Below, piece by piece: positions 10,946 to 22,125 of a stretch of DNA of 64,000 nucleotides. The notes beneath the pieces were generated by a model that had not been told where the DNA came from, made no database searches, and worked only from the letters and a program-made list of their open reading frames with translations. The DNA comes from Portulaca oleracea. Its lineage: Eukaryota > Streptophyta > Magnoliopsida > Caryophyllales > Portulacaceae. The position numbers were made by a program, and so were the translations under genes. How positions within the stretch are numbered: the first letter of the stretch is position 1; every line of letters begins with the position of its first letter. The stretch is from positions 28,762,094 through 28,826,093 of the forward strand of contig CM055881.1 in the NCBI GenBank assembly GCA_029582165.1. Direction: 5' to 3'.

Positions 10946-12040
10946 GGGTTATTGACTATGAAGGACGACCCATAAAGCAAAAAGACCATGAGGTCTTTGC
11001 AGGACTTATAAGTCCTAATTTACAATCATTGGTGGGCCCCACATGTTGACACCTGCCTATTTCCCTCCTCCTTCTCTCTCTACGAAAAATAGGGGAAGGA
11101 AGGCAAGCTCAGCCCCCACTGCCACCGCCTCTCACCTCCGCCTCAGCCACAACCCCCACCGCCACCGCCTCCCACCTTCATCTACAATCGCAAATGGAAG
11201 TTGAAAATGGAGGAAATTGGTTTCAAATCCACCTCTTAACTTCAGATTCAATTTCAAATCTGCACAAATGGAAGTTGGTTTGATTCAATTTTGAGCTTGA
11301 TTTTGCTCCGCAATTTTGTAATCTGGGTTGGTTTTGATGATTGTAGCCACTCTCTGAAGGTGGGAGGCGGTGGCCATTGGTAGCATCAAAGAAAACAGAG
11401 GAAATTGAAGGTCTCACATCATCGACATCGACCGTCATCCTGAGCTTCCGCTTCGAAATCGACTTGCAAGCGAGGAGTTCTGATTGACTAATTACTTCTC
11501 GTCGATCGACTCTTTCACGACGTCCGGCAACACCGTCGCCGCCGCCGCGGCCGCCGTTGTAGAGAGCTTCAATCGGGCGCCGGAAACGCGGTGTTTTTCC
11601 TTCCCTTTTCGCCGACTGTCAGGTTGCTCCGATTTGACGTCCTCCCGAGCTACCAATGCCGGAGATCTGCAGCAGTTCCCCATTTGAGAATCAGAAAGTA
11701 GCGGTAGTGATGGTGAAGACCTGAATGCTGGATTTGGTTGGGGGTTTAAGGGAGTTATGAAGGGAATTGTAGATGAAGGTGGGAGGCGGTGGCGGTAGGG
11801 GCTGAGGTTGAAGCGGAGGAGGGAGGTGGTGGCGGTGGGGGCTGAGGCTGAGGCGGAGGAGAGAGGCGGTGGTGGGTGACCTTCCTCTGATTTTTGTAGA
11901 GAGAGAAGAAGGAAATGGGGGAGGTGGCTAGTGAGTCACCATTTAGGCCCCACTTATATTTGTAAATTTGACCCTCAAGTCCCCCCTCATCCCTTTAGGT
12001 AAATTATGCCTCTGGGCCGTCCTTGGCAGTCAATAACCTA
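10946..12040. mobile_element. Second Mutator-like element (Pack-MULE type) carrying CDPK sequence
   Basis: The left end reads GGTTATTGACTATGAAGGAC and the reverse complement of the right end GGTTATTGACTGCCAAGGAC. The inverted similarity continues, diverged, into GC-rich blocks (about 11100-11185 against 11770-11880, both built on GCCACCGCCTC words). Flanks TTACGTATG (10938-10946) and TTATGTATT (12041-12049) are a probable 9-bp duplication with two mismatches. The interior is GC-rich, unlike the AT-rich surroundings, and encodes part of a calcium-dependent protein kinase on the minus strand. No transposase is present. Confidence 0.75.
11413..11683 (-). pseudogene. Captured CDPK (CPK13-like) 5' fragment
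   Basis: Reading from the ATG at 11683, the minus strand encodes MGNCCRSPALVAREDVKS, the myristoylation/palmitoylation N-terminus typical of CPK13-like calcium-dependent protein kinases. A variable Ser/Ala-rich segment and TVLPDVVKESIDEK follow, just before where the kinase domain should begin. After a stop, another frame gives ELLACKSISKRKLRMTVDVD, the kinase subdomain II region with the ATP-binding lysine in ACKSISKRKL. The glycine-rich loop between them is missing, and homology ends near 11413. It is a scrambled fragment carried by the surrounding Mutator-like element, not a working kinase. Confidence 0.75.
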
Positions 12041-12354
12041 TTATGTATTTGGAGCCAAAGCTTCGCTAAGGTCATTCTATGAATTATGAATACAATTTCT
12101 TTTAACTGGTGACTGAATATAAGGCATAAGCCTTTCATGGATCATTTCTAGTGGATAGTTGCCTAGTTTACTTGAGTTTAGAATGAATCGATTATTGACT
12201 TTTGAGCCATCGCATATTATTATTTTATTGTTTAGTGGTCATGTTTATTAAGGAAGGGTAAAAATACAAATGTAATCTGGCCTCACCCACAAACCATACA
12301 CTGACATTCATGAGTTTGAAGTCCATTATCAAAAGATTAAAGTGAAAGAACAAG
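12041..12354. other. Short intergenic stretch, nothing seen
   Basis: No ORF, repeat or RNA signal was recognised between the Pack-MULE and the copia element. Confidence 0.5.
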
Positions 12355-13260
12355 GTCAGAGATGCGACCTCCAACAGGTCCAGAAGATTTTGTTTGAAAG
12401 GACAAATAAGGGAAGTCTTTCACACATGATGATTTTGTTTGAAGAAACAATAGACACACATGATGCCCTCCACGACCTTTCCTCTGAGGACCTCAAGCAT
12501 CACCACTGAGGATGTTAAGCATAACCTCTGCAGATTTAGTTTGAAATAACAAAATTAAACGGAAGTATCCGAGAATATATATTACCATATCTGAATATTC
12601 CCTGAGATACTCCATACTGATTTATATACTTGCTTTTGAAGATAATGAATCGAAAGGCAAGTCCATAAGCTTCCAAAGAAGTGTAGATTGAGAATCAAGG
12701 CAAGATTGGATAGTATCAACAAGCAAGGAAAACAATTAAGAAAAGGCAAGAATCAACAAACAAGGAAAGCAATTGAGAAATACGTTGAGGATGAAGAAAC
12801 CGCCTATAAAGAGCCCCAAACTGTCCTCTCCAAAGAGATATCGATTCCAAGCAAGAGTAAATAGAGTGTAGGAATTTTGTGATAGAAAAGCCTGACTGTA
12901 ACCAATTGTGTTTGAGTGGTGAGTTATGTAACCAGAACGAAAGTTTTGGTGAGGCCCTCAAGGGTGTGTAACTAAAGTGAGAAGAGTGTTCTTTCTTTAG
13001 TGAGTTTGAAACTTCCTAGCCTCATATGTGAGGCCCCTTAACAGAAACTAATTATGAGTTTCTGTCCTTGTAAGCAATTGTTGAGGACATCACTGTCTTG
13101 AGAATTGCCGAGTTTGTGATTCCCTCTACCTTTCTTGTACCTGAAGTTAATCAAATAAAGAAGTAATATTCAGTATGATTAGTGCTATTAACGCCCTTGT
13201 GTTGATAAAGTGCAGAAGTTTTTATACAACCCCATTCGTCCCCTCGCTAGGGTTATTTCA
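12355..13260 (+). repeat. 5' LTR (5'-truncated) of the copia element
   Basis: It aligns along its whole length with 15602-16517 and ends in TTATTTCA directly before the primer-binding site. The initial TGTAGAAGTAATACAATGCC of the 3' LTR has no counterpart here. Confidence 0.85.
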
Positions 13261-13262
13261 AT

Positions 13263-13274
13263 TGGTATCAGAGC
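13263..13274 (+). promoter_or_regulatory. Primer-binding site for initiator-Met tRNA
   Basis: TGGTATCAGAGC lies two bases past the LTR end. This is the standard copia minus-strand priming site complementary to tRNA-iMet. Confidence 0.9.
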
Positions 13275-13317
13275 AGGTCCACTGTCTCAAGAGGTTAACA
13301 ACTCTGTGGAAAAGATC

Positions 13318-14263
13318 ATGGCCGGAATCAGTGCAAATGAAACCCCTCAAGGACGCTCATGGACAATAGCACCACTACTCACTGGAGAAAACTACAGGAT
13401 GTGGAAAAGGTAAATGGAAGTCTTCCTCAAAGACCAAGATGAGGATCTATAGACTGTAATAACCGAAGGAGACTACCCTACTCCTACAAAGAAGAACAGT
13501 GCAAATCAAGATGTCTCAAAGAAAAGATCTGAAATGACCAATGAAGAGTTGGAGCCATTGAGAAAAAACACTCGTGCTCTAAACTTGATCTATTGCAGTT
13601 TAAATTCAAATGATTTTAAATGTGTACCTAACTGTGAAACTGCGAAACAGGCCTGGGATTACTTGATAATCTCATACGAAGGCATAAGTAAAGTCAAGGA
13701 CACCAAAGTGGATATCCTTGTCCAAAAGTATGAGGCCTTCAGAATGGAAGAAAATGAGACTGTTGAGGAGATGTTCAAAAGATTCAGCAGCATCACCAAC
13801 CACCTCAAATCAATGGGAAAAACTAACAAGTTAGAAAGGTCCTCAGATGCCTGCCAAGAAGGAAGTGGGGTTCCAAAGTCACTGCCATTGAAGAAACACA
13901 AAACCTTAAGACCTTTAGATTGGAGGAACTTGTTGGGAAGTTGTTGGCCCACGAGATCCAACTGCAGGATTCCTCAGAACAAAAAGGAATTGCTTTAAAA
14001 GCAATACTAGAACCAGAAAGTGAAACTGAGGACGATGAAGAGGACATAATGGAAATGCTAGCTAAAGGGTTCAAAAGGCTCTACAAGAAAAATCCAACCT
14101 TCCGAGGATACATTAAGGATGCCTAAAACAAAAAATCAAGCTCAAAAGGTAAGTCCTTAATGAAAGAAGAATCTGACCCATTTACTTGTTATGGTTTTGG
14201 CAGCTCAGAACACTTGGTTAAGGACTGTCCTCACGCCAAGAAACAAGGACAAAAGAAATGTTA
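13318..14263 (+). pseudogene. Copia gag (UBN2-type) pseudogene
   Basis: The start ATG at 13318 opens MAGISANETPQGRSWTIAP, then TGENYRMWKR, the canonical gag N-terminus. Stops at 13411 and about 13450 interrupt it. The frame resumes through the UBN2 core (about 13534-13830) and then needs a frameshift near 13835 to continue as VRKVLRCLP, LEELVGKLLAHEIQ and an acidic region. The zinc knuckle at about 14185-14230 reads CYGFGSSEHLVKDC, so the second cysteine is replaced by phenylalanine. The product cannot be a functional capsid protein. Confidence 0.8.
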
Positions 14264-14363
14264 GGCCCAAACGTTAACATCGTAGAGCAATGCTGGCCAC
14301 TTGGAGCGACAGTGACTCAAGTGAAGGGAATAGTGAAGTGAAAGAGATTGAAACATTTGCCTA

Positions 14364-14837
14364 ATGGCACAATCCAATGAGGATCAGGATCCAACCTCAT
14401 CTCATGACGAGGTAAACTTAGATGAGCTCCTCACTCTTCCCTCTGTGCATCTTGCTCACATATTATTTTGTCTCTTCAAATATTCTAGATCTTTAATAGA
14501 AAGAATCAAGCATCTCACAAAACATGTCAATAATCTGAGCGAGGCTAGAGAAAGCTTGAACACCAGAAATGACCTCTTAGCAACTGAAAATGATAGGCTA
14601 TCTACAGAGGTCAAAGACTGCTATAAAACCATCACTCGACTATCAAATGAGGTCCTCACAAAATCTCATCCCTGCCAAAAGAAAACCATTCTTTCCACAC
14701 CTAAGACACCACCTCTCAAAAACATCGTTCCAAAAGTCCTCCCTTTCATACCAACAAAGGACCTCTCCTTCCTACAACAAATATTTTACCCCTCAGAAAA
14801 CACTATCATAGAGGTCATCCAACAACGAATAAAATAA
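14364..14837 (+). CDS. Coiled-coil ORF inside the copia element
   Basis: A 157-codon frame starts MAQSNEDQDPTSSHDEVNLD. Residues about 45-100 are heptad-like and rich in Leu, Asn, Glu and Lys (RIKHLTKHVNNLSEARESLN), suggesting a coiled coil. The remainder is Pro/Lys/Ser-rich. It lies after the gag zinc knuckle, where related plant elements carry a linker with coiled-coil potential. It is probably a degraded part of the gag-pol frame, not an independent gene. I know of no function. Confidence 0.4.
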   Translation: MAQSNEDQDPTSSHDEVNLDELLTLPSVHLAHILFCLFKYSRSLIERIKHLTKHVNNLSEARESLNTRNDLLATENDRLSTEVKDCYKTITRLSNEVLTKSHPCQKKTILSTPKTPPLKNIVPKVLPFIPTKDLSFLQQIFYPSENTIIEVIQQRIK

Positions 14838-15571
14838 GGACCTCACCAACTCCCCTGTCTAGAGGAACTAGACCTCCGCGCGTTACTAAAAATTGGGTCC
14901 CAAAGACCTCACTGCAACAATCTCATCCTTGGTTAGAGACCAAGAAAGGTATAATGTCCTCTACTGCAAATATGCCTAAGATAAATTACCAGAGATCCAA
15001 CCAAGTTCTATAAATTGAAAAACAACAAGACTGGAAGAGTGACCTTTGGAGACAAACGCCAAGACAAGATCCTAGACATTGGGGAAGGTCGCAAGACAAT
15101 GCCACCCGCACATGAGGACCTCAATCTTTTCACAAGCTGTCAAATTGAGGGGGAGTCCTATCATCCCTCCCTACATGTGGTCCCTCTCCTCCTCCCAGGT
15201 ACGTCAACTCGCTATCTGTCTGGACCTCTGATGTCTTCATCAACATATCCTCTCAGGCACCTCACAATGTAAGCTGGGTCCAGTCAAGACGCCTGACTAC
15301 CTCCTCCATAGGTAACTCAGATTCTTGCCTTTTTTTCTCTCTCCTCCCCTTCTCTTTTTCTTTATTTTTGCCAAACTCTTTAGAGCTTGTACTCTCCTGT
15401 TTCCTTTTTGTTTGGGAGAAATTCTTCCATGGCATGTATGCAACTCTTAAGTATTTTGCTCACACTTGTTGTGAATTATGAGCTACTCTATTGTATGTTC
15501 TATATACATACGCTACTACTTGTTTAGATGCCATGCATGCAATTTTGTCTTTCAAATAAAAAGGGGGAGAT

Positions 15572-16517
15572 TGTAGAAGTAATACAATGCCCTCCACCAC
15601 GTCAGAGCCGCGACCTCCAACAGGTCCAGAAGATTTTGTTTGAAAGGACAAATAAGGGAAGTCTTCCACACATGATGATTTTGTTTGAAGAAACAATAGA
15701 CACACATGATGCCCTCCACGACCTTTCCTCTGAGGACCTCAAGCATCACCACTGAGGACGTCAAGCATAACTCTGCAGATTTCGTTTGAAATAACAAAAT
15801 TAAACGGAAGTATCCGAGAATATATATTACCATATCTGAATATTCCCTGAGATACTCCATACTGATTTATATACTTGCTTTTGAAGATAATGAATCGAAA
15901 GGCAAGTCCATAAGCTTCCAAAGAAGTGAAGATCGAGAATCAAGGCAAGGTTGGATAGTATCAACAAGCTAGGAAAGCAATTAAGAAAAGACAAGAATCA
16001 ACAAAAAAGGAAAGCAATTGAGAAATCCGTTTAGGATGAAGAAGCTGCCTATAAAGAGCCCCAAACCGTCCTCTCCAAAGAGATCGATGTCGATTCCAAA
16101 AAAGAGTAAATCGAGTGTAGGAATTTCGTGATAGAAAATTCTGAGTGTAACCACTTGTGTTTGAGTGGTGGTGAGTTGTGTAACCACAAAGAAAGTTCTG
16201 GTGAGACCCTCAAGGGTGTGTAACTAAAGTGAGAAGAGTGTTATTTCTTTAGTGAGTTTGAAACTTCCTAGCCTCATCTGTACGTGAGACCCCTTAACAG
16301 AAACTAATTCTGAGTTTATGTCCTTGTAAGCAATTGTTGAGGACATCACTGTCATGAGAATTGCCAAGTTTGTGATCCTCTCTACCTTTCTTGTACCTCA
16401 AGTTAATCACTATCCTGAGAAACTAATTCAGTATTATTAGTGCTATTAACGTTCTTGTGTTGATAAAGTGCAGAAGTTTTTATATAACTTTATTCACCCC
16501 CTGTTAGGGTTATTTCA
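15572..16517 (+). repeat. 3' LTR of the copia element
   Basis: It starts TGTAGAAG directly after the polypurine tract and ends GGTTATTTCA. Related LTRs are the solo copies at 23520-24396 and 52880-53814 and the one at 51140-52023. Confidence 0.85.
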
Positions 16518-17100
16518 TATATAAATTAAATAAATTATTCATCTTAACACTAATTGGTTTTAAGATGGAACTTTACTTGACTTGTTACCATGGATATTGG
16601 TTGAAGTCAGTTCCCGCATTGGGTATCCCAAATATGCTAAAACATACTTGGAGCATTCTTGGAACGGAGGAGAGAGAAAGAGGGATGGGGAGGAAAGAGA
16701 TGGAGAGACGAGGAGAGAGAAAAATATATTTATTTTGTTCTATCTTTTCTTTTTTTTTATACTATTTTAATAATTATATATTACTCATTGTCTACTCCAT
16801 TCCTCAACTCATTCTTCACCATTAACAATACTCATTCTCCACTACCTATTAAAATAATACTAAATCTACTATTTACGTACTTGATGTTCTCTATTTTGAA
16901 GAATGCCATTGTGGATAACCTTAGAGTCGATGGCTCGTTTGGCTGGGCGTAAAAAGTATCATGAACAAGAGCATGTACCACATAGCGCGTGCGTAGCCCA
17001 GTTAACTTATATACCATATACTTTCACTTTCGTATTTCAATGTGGGACTTCAAACTCATTGTGGTGAACCAACTTAGATCCACCACATCCATTAAACAAA
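16518..17100. other. Intergenic; two TRIM-LTR fragments
   Basis: Positions 16550-16630 match one half of the TRIM LTR at 26667-26846 (AATTGGTTTTAAGATGGAAC and the TTGAAGTNNGNTCCCGC stretch). Positions 16990-17090 match the other half in the opposite orientation (ACTTATATACCATAT and GTGGGACTTCAAACTCAT). GA-rich low complexity fills 16665-16725. No gene is evident. Confidence 0.5.
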
Positions 17101-17478
17101 ATGATAAGAGTCTTGGGGCAAGACACCATTTAAGTGTCTTGTCCTATCATTAAAATTATAATATTATATACTAAATTGAAATAATAATATATTTGAATTT
17201 TTAACTATAATATTACGTATAAATTGCATATATAAAAGTTATACTTTTATTAATTATTTTTAATATTTTTTAAAAACACCTAAAATAAGTCTGACGAATG
17301 ACGTTGATTAAATTAAGGTATAGTTTGTTCTTATTGAGGTAGCGGACGTAGCTAAAACTTCTTATAATAGACAATTAATATTTACTATCAAAAAGTTGGT
17401 GTAAAAAAATCGTTAGAAGTATTAATTTAGGGAAGGGTAAGACATTTAAAAAGTATCTTGAGACAAGACTCCTATCAT
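17101..17478. mobile_element. MITE, ATGATA family copy 3
   Basis: The left end reads ATGATAAGAGTCTTGGGGCA; the reverse complement of the right end reads ATGATAGGAGTCTTGTCTCA. The interior is AT-rich and non-coding. It shares CTTCTTATAAT-x-GA-AATTAATA and surrounding blocks with copy 4 at 21457. Confidence 0.75.
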
Positions 17479-19727
17479 GACCCTCTATTAAAATAGGTCA
17501 ATTTTTTTTTATGAAGTTGTGTAAAAAAATTTGATAAATTTTTAAAATATTGATGAATGTTGTAATAATATTGATAAACTTTTGATGAATTTCATAATAA
17601 ACATTGATGGTTTTTTTTCTTTTTTTGGTTTAAATTTGACTCCCTGGAGGTCCTAGATAGGTCCTCTAAGGTGTTCTATATAACAATTGGGGCTCACCAT
17701 TGTAGGATTGTGTGTGTGTTGATGACATTGTTTGTCTGATGATTGCTGTCATTTAGAGAACTACATTCAGCAAAACTTATTGATCATTCTAACTCTTTTT
17801 TCATGATATGCTCCGGAAAAGTGACCTCCTATCCGTGTTCATTCATAACTAAGCACTATACTTTAACAGTAGAGCTTTGCTAAATCTATCTAATTCTAGT
17901 GCATGGATTATGTAGAAATTAATAAAAGATACGCTCTAAAGAGTTGCCTTGCTCAGTTGCTCAATGTTTTGTGAAATTGGCAAGTTATGGGTAGGATCTT
18001 TGAAGCTTCCTTCCACTTTTACTCAAGATTGCTTGACATACACGTTAGAATAAGGTATGGTTGATGTTTTTATTCGCGCGCTTGATTATATTTTTTTTAA
18101 TTGTTATTGCATGCGTACATCAAAACTAATTAGAGTTTGTGTCGCTTGTTGGTTCAAAAGTATTATATTAGTTTCTCTCCAAGATGTTAGTCAGGGAGTT
18201 GGCAGGGTTATTTTATATAGTTTCTATTATGGACTTATTAGGACCTCTGGAGATTAACTCAGCCACATATATATTCCAAACACTGTAGTTTCAACGGCGT
18301 TGTTTTGTTGTTTCCCTTGATGAACAGTGAAATTAACATTGACCTTTCAAAATTGTCAAGTACCTGACTGAACATGGACCATCCCTTTATTATCCTACAA
18401 ATAATCACTACCATTTGTCTTGCTCCAAGTGTCATGTCTGCAAATATATGTGGCGTCATGCAACGTAAGCATGGTGTTTGCCTGGTTCTGGTGAAATATT
18501 GCATTTTTATTAATTAATGGACAATATGTATTTTTTAATAATCACCGATATATCATGATTATTGCTGCAATATATTATTGAAGTAGATAGCTGACTACGT
18601 GGGGATATATCATGTGCATGGACTGATTGTAATAGCACGGGGATGCTTCCACAATATCCACAAATTCTCCAGATCTCACATCAAAGTTAGATACACCAGC
18701 AGACAGTGTGCCATGAAATTCAGATTTTTATTTTAATAAACAAAATTTCCTAAATGGGTTTTGTATTTTCTGGCTATGGTTAATAGCGGTTTGAAAAAAA
18801 TAAAAAGAAAAGAGAGAGCTTGAAGCATGAATTAATACAGCATCCACGGCAGAATTCAAAGTTGGTTGGATCAAGTGAACAGCTCATAACAGAAACTAAC
18901 AACTTCATAATACACCTAATTTTTACACATAAGCTAGTTCTAATATATCTTATTCATGCAACCACGCCTCAAACAAGGAAGCCCTAGAATTTGGACAAGT
19001 TATTACCAAATCAAGCATAAGATGTAATCTTTGTGTAAACTAGTGCCATTAATTATCTACAAGTTGCGTACTTTTTTCTCACTTTTTTTTGCATTACACG
19101 GATCTCTAACTATAGCTACCTGATTTTGAGGTTAAACATTTGCTCAATTTTGGCTCGTTTCTCTTGTTTATATGCACAACAAAAAGCATGTATATTGAAA
19201 TACTCACCATGACACTCTTCCATCCTGCAATGGTGATGGTTCTTGCTCTATTTTTAATTGGATGATGTTTTTGGTGCATGGGTGACATCATGCCAACGCA
19301 TTAGTTCTAATTTTTCTATATATTTTGTCAAAAGTAAATAAAGCTTAATCTCGTGTTCTTGTTCCCCCTGAAGTAAAATAGTAGATAAATCAATATCTAC
19401 CAAAAAATTTCCTATGACTATTTTCTTTGTTAAATACTGGTTGATCATTTGGGTATTTCGTATTTGGGGTTAGAATATTGAAATAGCTTCGATTTAGTTT
19501 GGTTTTGATTTACTTTTATTTTGGTTGAATTTATGTTTGGTTGACTTATGTTTTTGCGATAGTGGGGTTCTGTTACAAGTAATTGACGAAAAAAGAAATT
19601 TGAACGCTTTCTCCAAACCCAAAAAAGGTAAACAAAATTAAAAAAACAAAGAAAAGAAAGGTGTGAATGGTGTTTGGTTGTTGAAGAAAAGGAAAAAATG
19701 AAAAGAAAAATGATCACGTTGAAGTAG
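17479..19727. other. No supportable gene
   Basis: AT-rich intergenic sequence. The open frames are short and domain-less. No convincing terminal repeats or RNA genes were seen. Confidence 0.5.
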
Positions 19728-19729
19728 TA

Positions 19730-19986
19730 CTCCATCCGTTCCAAATTAATTGTCATAATTTTAACTTTTACGTTCTTCAATATCATTCTTTGATTAATAA
19801 TTTCTTATATAATATGTTACTAACAATTACAATATTATACTTTTATGATATTTTTTTTCGTTACGAATCTAATGGGTGATAATTTTATTTAGCAACTGAT
19901 TGTAAATTTTGAGAAATTTATGGTAAAAAATTTTGAAATTTGACTACACCATTTCTAAATACGACGATATGGAAGGGAGGGAGTGT
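19730..19986. mobile_element. Degraded Stowaway-like (Tc1/mariner) MITE
   Basis: The left end CTCCATCCGTTCC and the inverted right end CTCCCTCCCTTCC are variants of the Stowaway consensus CTCCCTCCGTCCC, with TA at the flanks. The interior is AT-rich with no coding capacity. Divergence between the ends suggests age. Confidence 0.6.
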
Positions 19987-21455
19987 ATAGCTGCTATTGT
20001 AGTGAAAGTGTGATAACTAACTCAAAACTCAGAGGAGAAAACTGCTAGAGGTTAGATGAGATTAATAGTTGAGGTTTTGAACTCTGTTTCCTGCATTATA
20101 AGGGAAATTTAACAAAGACAAGATAACTAAGATAAAGGAAGGTATATGTATGGTTGGAGTGGTTACAACAGTAGAAAACCAAGGATAAACCTCAGACTTG
20201 TTGAAATGACACATGCATAAAATAATATTTGACCAATTAAGGGGCAATTAGGGCAAGGGCAAGGGTAGTTGTCTTTATTAAGGTAAAAAGGTGTAAGATG
20301 GACAATTCCCCAATCACATTCACTGGGGCCTGATGGGTTCACATTTCTCAGTTTAATTAAGGGTAATTGATTTGGCCCTATGTTTTTCAGAAAACAACAT
20401 CCAAAGGGCTGCTGAGATTCATGATTGGACACAAGTTAGAGAGGTAGGGCCTCTTTTTATGTTTGACATCTGTCCCGTAATCATGCATTAGTGGTTATCC
20501 AGGCTGACAAATCAGCTTTCAAACTCTGATTATCCTCCTCTCCCCAGTCAAATGCACTTTGTTAGATTACCAAATTGCTTTTTAGGGAGACGTGTGGCTA
20601 ATTGAAGTCAGTAGAGGTGTTACGCGCGCGTATCTTTGTCTTTGAAGATTTTCAAACATACCATGCACCCTTGAAGATGAAGACGACCCTTATTGCTTGA
20701 TTATTACAGGGATTTCGATATAGCATTTAGGGCGGCTCGTTTTTACTAAGATAGAAAACTTAAATGTATGAATTACTACAAGGATGGAAGTAGTGGCTTC
20801 TAGAAAGTTTGATTCTAGGTTAGAATTATAATAAGGGGAGAAGAAAGCGGAGTCTTTGGATTGGTTATGTCTGTCCTTTGACTTTGATCATAAGTCATTT
20901 ATCAAAGATGATGCTGATCATAAGTCATTTAGCATTCACGCACAGATTCATGTGTTTGGACCACTTCGATGCGGGATGAAACTTATCGTTAAGGGGACAA
21001 AAAGAGAGAAAAAAAGTAGAAAGAATAGAAAAACAGTAGTTGCTAAGACCTAAGAAACATGGATTCATGTTAACTATGTACTCTGATTCTTCATTTTCCT
21101 TACGATATGATGCTGTACTTTTACAAATCTAAAAAACCCATATGCAGTATCTGTGTCCATTTTAGAGACTGGCTAAGTAACATAGAATACCAACACTTTG
21201 TATGCACCTTAAAGGAAATTGTGTAATCTCGCATTCAGAGTATGCAATTCTACATATCTTCTGTGGACTATACCATTATAAATTTATAAGTTAATAATCC
21301 AACTTCCTCGAAGATATGAAAAGATAATAGATTTTCAAATAAGCTATCTTAAATAAGAATCTTCTTATCCATATACGCTTTGTGTTTGAAATTTAAGCTA
21401 TGAAATTACATAATATCCATGTGTGTCATTAATATCATAGTGTTTACACTTGGAA
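19987..21455. other. No supportable gene
   Basis: Intergenic. A short direct repeat GATCATAAGTCATTTA occurs at about 20887 and 20917. Nothing else was recognised. Confidence 0.5.
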
Positions 21456-21456
21456 A

Positions 21457-21832
21457 ATGATAAATGTCTTGTGTAAGACACATATTATGTGTCTTGTCAC
21501 TATAGAAAATCTATATATTTGTAAATTAAATTGGAAAAAAAAGTTATATGATTGACTTCTATAACTATAATAATATATATAAATTATATAAAATCACACA
21601 TTTATCGATATTTTTTAAAATTTACAAAAAGACGTTTAAAATATGTCCAACGGATGGGGTTCATTCGTTAGGGTGTCAATTTTAATTGTTGGCGTAGCCA
21701 ACATATTCAAGCTTCTTATAATTGATAATTAATAGTAATTGTCAAAAAAATTGGGATTAAAAAAGATAATAAATATTGATTTCATAAAGGAGAAGACATT
21801 TAAACAGTATCTTAGGGCAAGACACTTATCAT
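21457..21832. mobile_element. MITE, ATGATA family copy 4
   Basis: The left end reads ATGATAAATGTCTTGTGTAA; the reverse complement of the right end reads ATGATAAGTGTCTTGCCCTA. A second inverted GTCTTG word lies just inside each end. The interior matches copies 3 and 5. Confidence 0.75.
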
Positions 21833-21852
21833 CACCCGTTTACATTTATGTG

Positions 21853-22125
21853 AGGGTCCTGTACATGTTTTTTTATATGGTGGGATAATGGTACAGTGGA
21901 CGAGATAAGTGTGATAAGTGAAACACAATGAGATAAGTAAGATAGTGTTTGAAATGTTATATTATATTAATCACATTATCATAATATATTATTTTTAATA
22001 AGATATTGTAAATAAGATAAGTCATATAAATTTATAAATATATTATATATAATGTAATTAATGTAAGATAAAGTAATTTAGAAAACGTGAGATAATTTTA
22101 TCCCACCAAACAAAGTAACAGGCCC
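21853..22125. mobile_element. PIF/Harbinger-like (Tourist) MITE
   Basis: The left end reads AGGGTCCTGTACATG and the inverted right end AGGGCCTGTTACTTTG. Both are followed by TGGTGGGATAA, matching the Tourist-type consensus GGGCCTGTTTGG. The 270-bp AT-rich interior is non-coding. A clean TTA/TAA duplication is not visible. Confidence 0.6.

Larger units (their letters stand above)
12355..16517 (+). mobile_element. Non-autonomous, pol-less Ty1/copia element
   Basis: Two direct LTRs (12355-13260 and 15572-16517) flank 2.3 kb. A tRNA-iMet primer-binding site follows the 5' LTR, and a polypurine tract (AAAAAGGGGGAGATTG, about 15558-15572) precedes the 3' LTR. The interior holds a broken gag, a coiled-coil ORF and a short relic (TGRVTFGDKRQDKILDIGEG near 15030) of the segment that normally leads into protease. 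Integrase, reverse transcriptase and RNase H are missing. The 5' LTR lacks its first 30 or so bases. LTR mismatches and gag stops indicate an old insertion. Confidence 0.85.

Noticed and set aside
11484..11687. 67-codon Ala-rich plus-strand frame
   Set aside because: It is antisense to the captured CDPK exon, whose minus-strand reading matches a known family.
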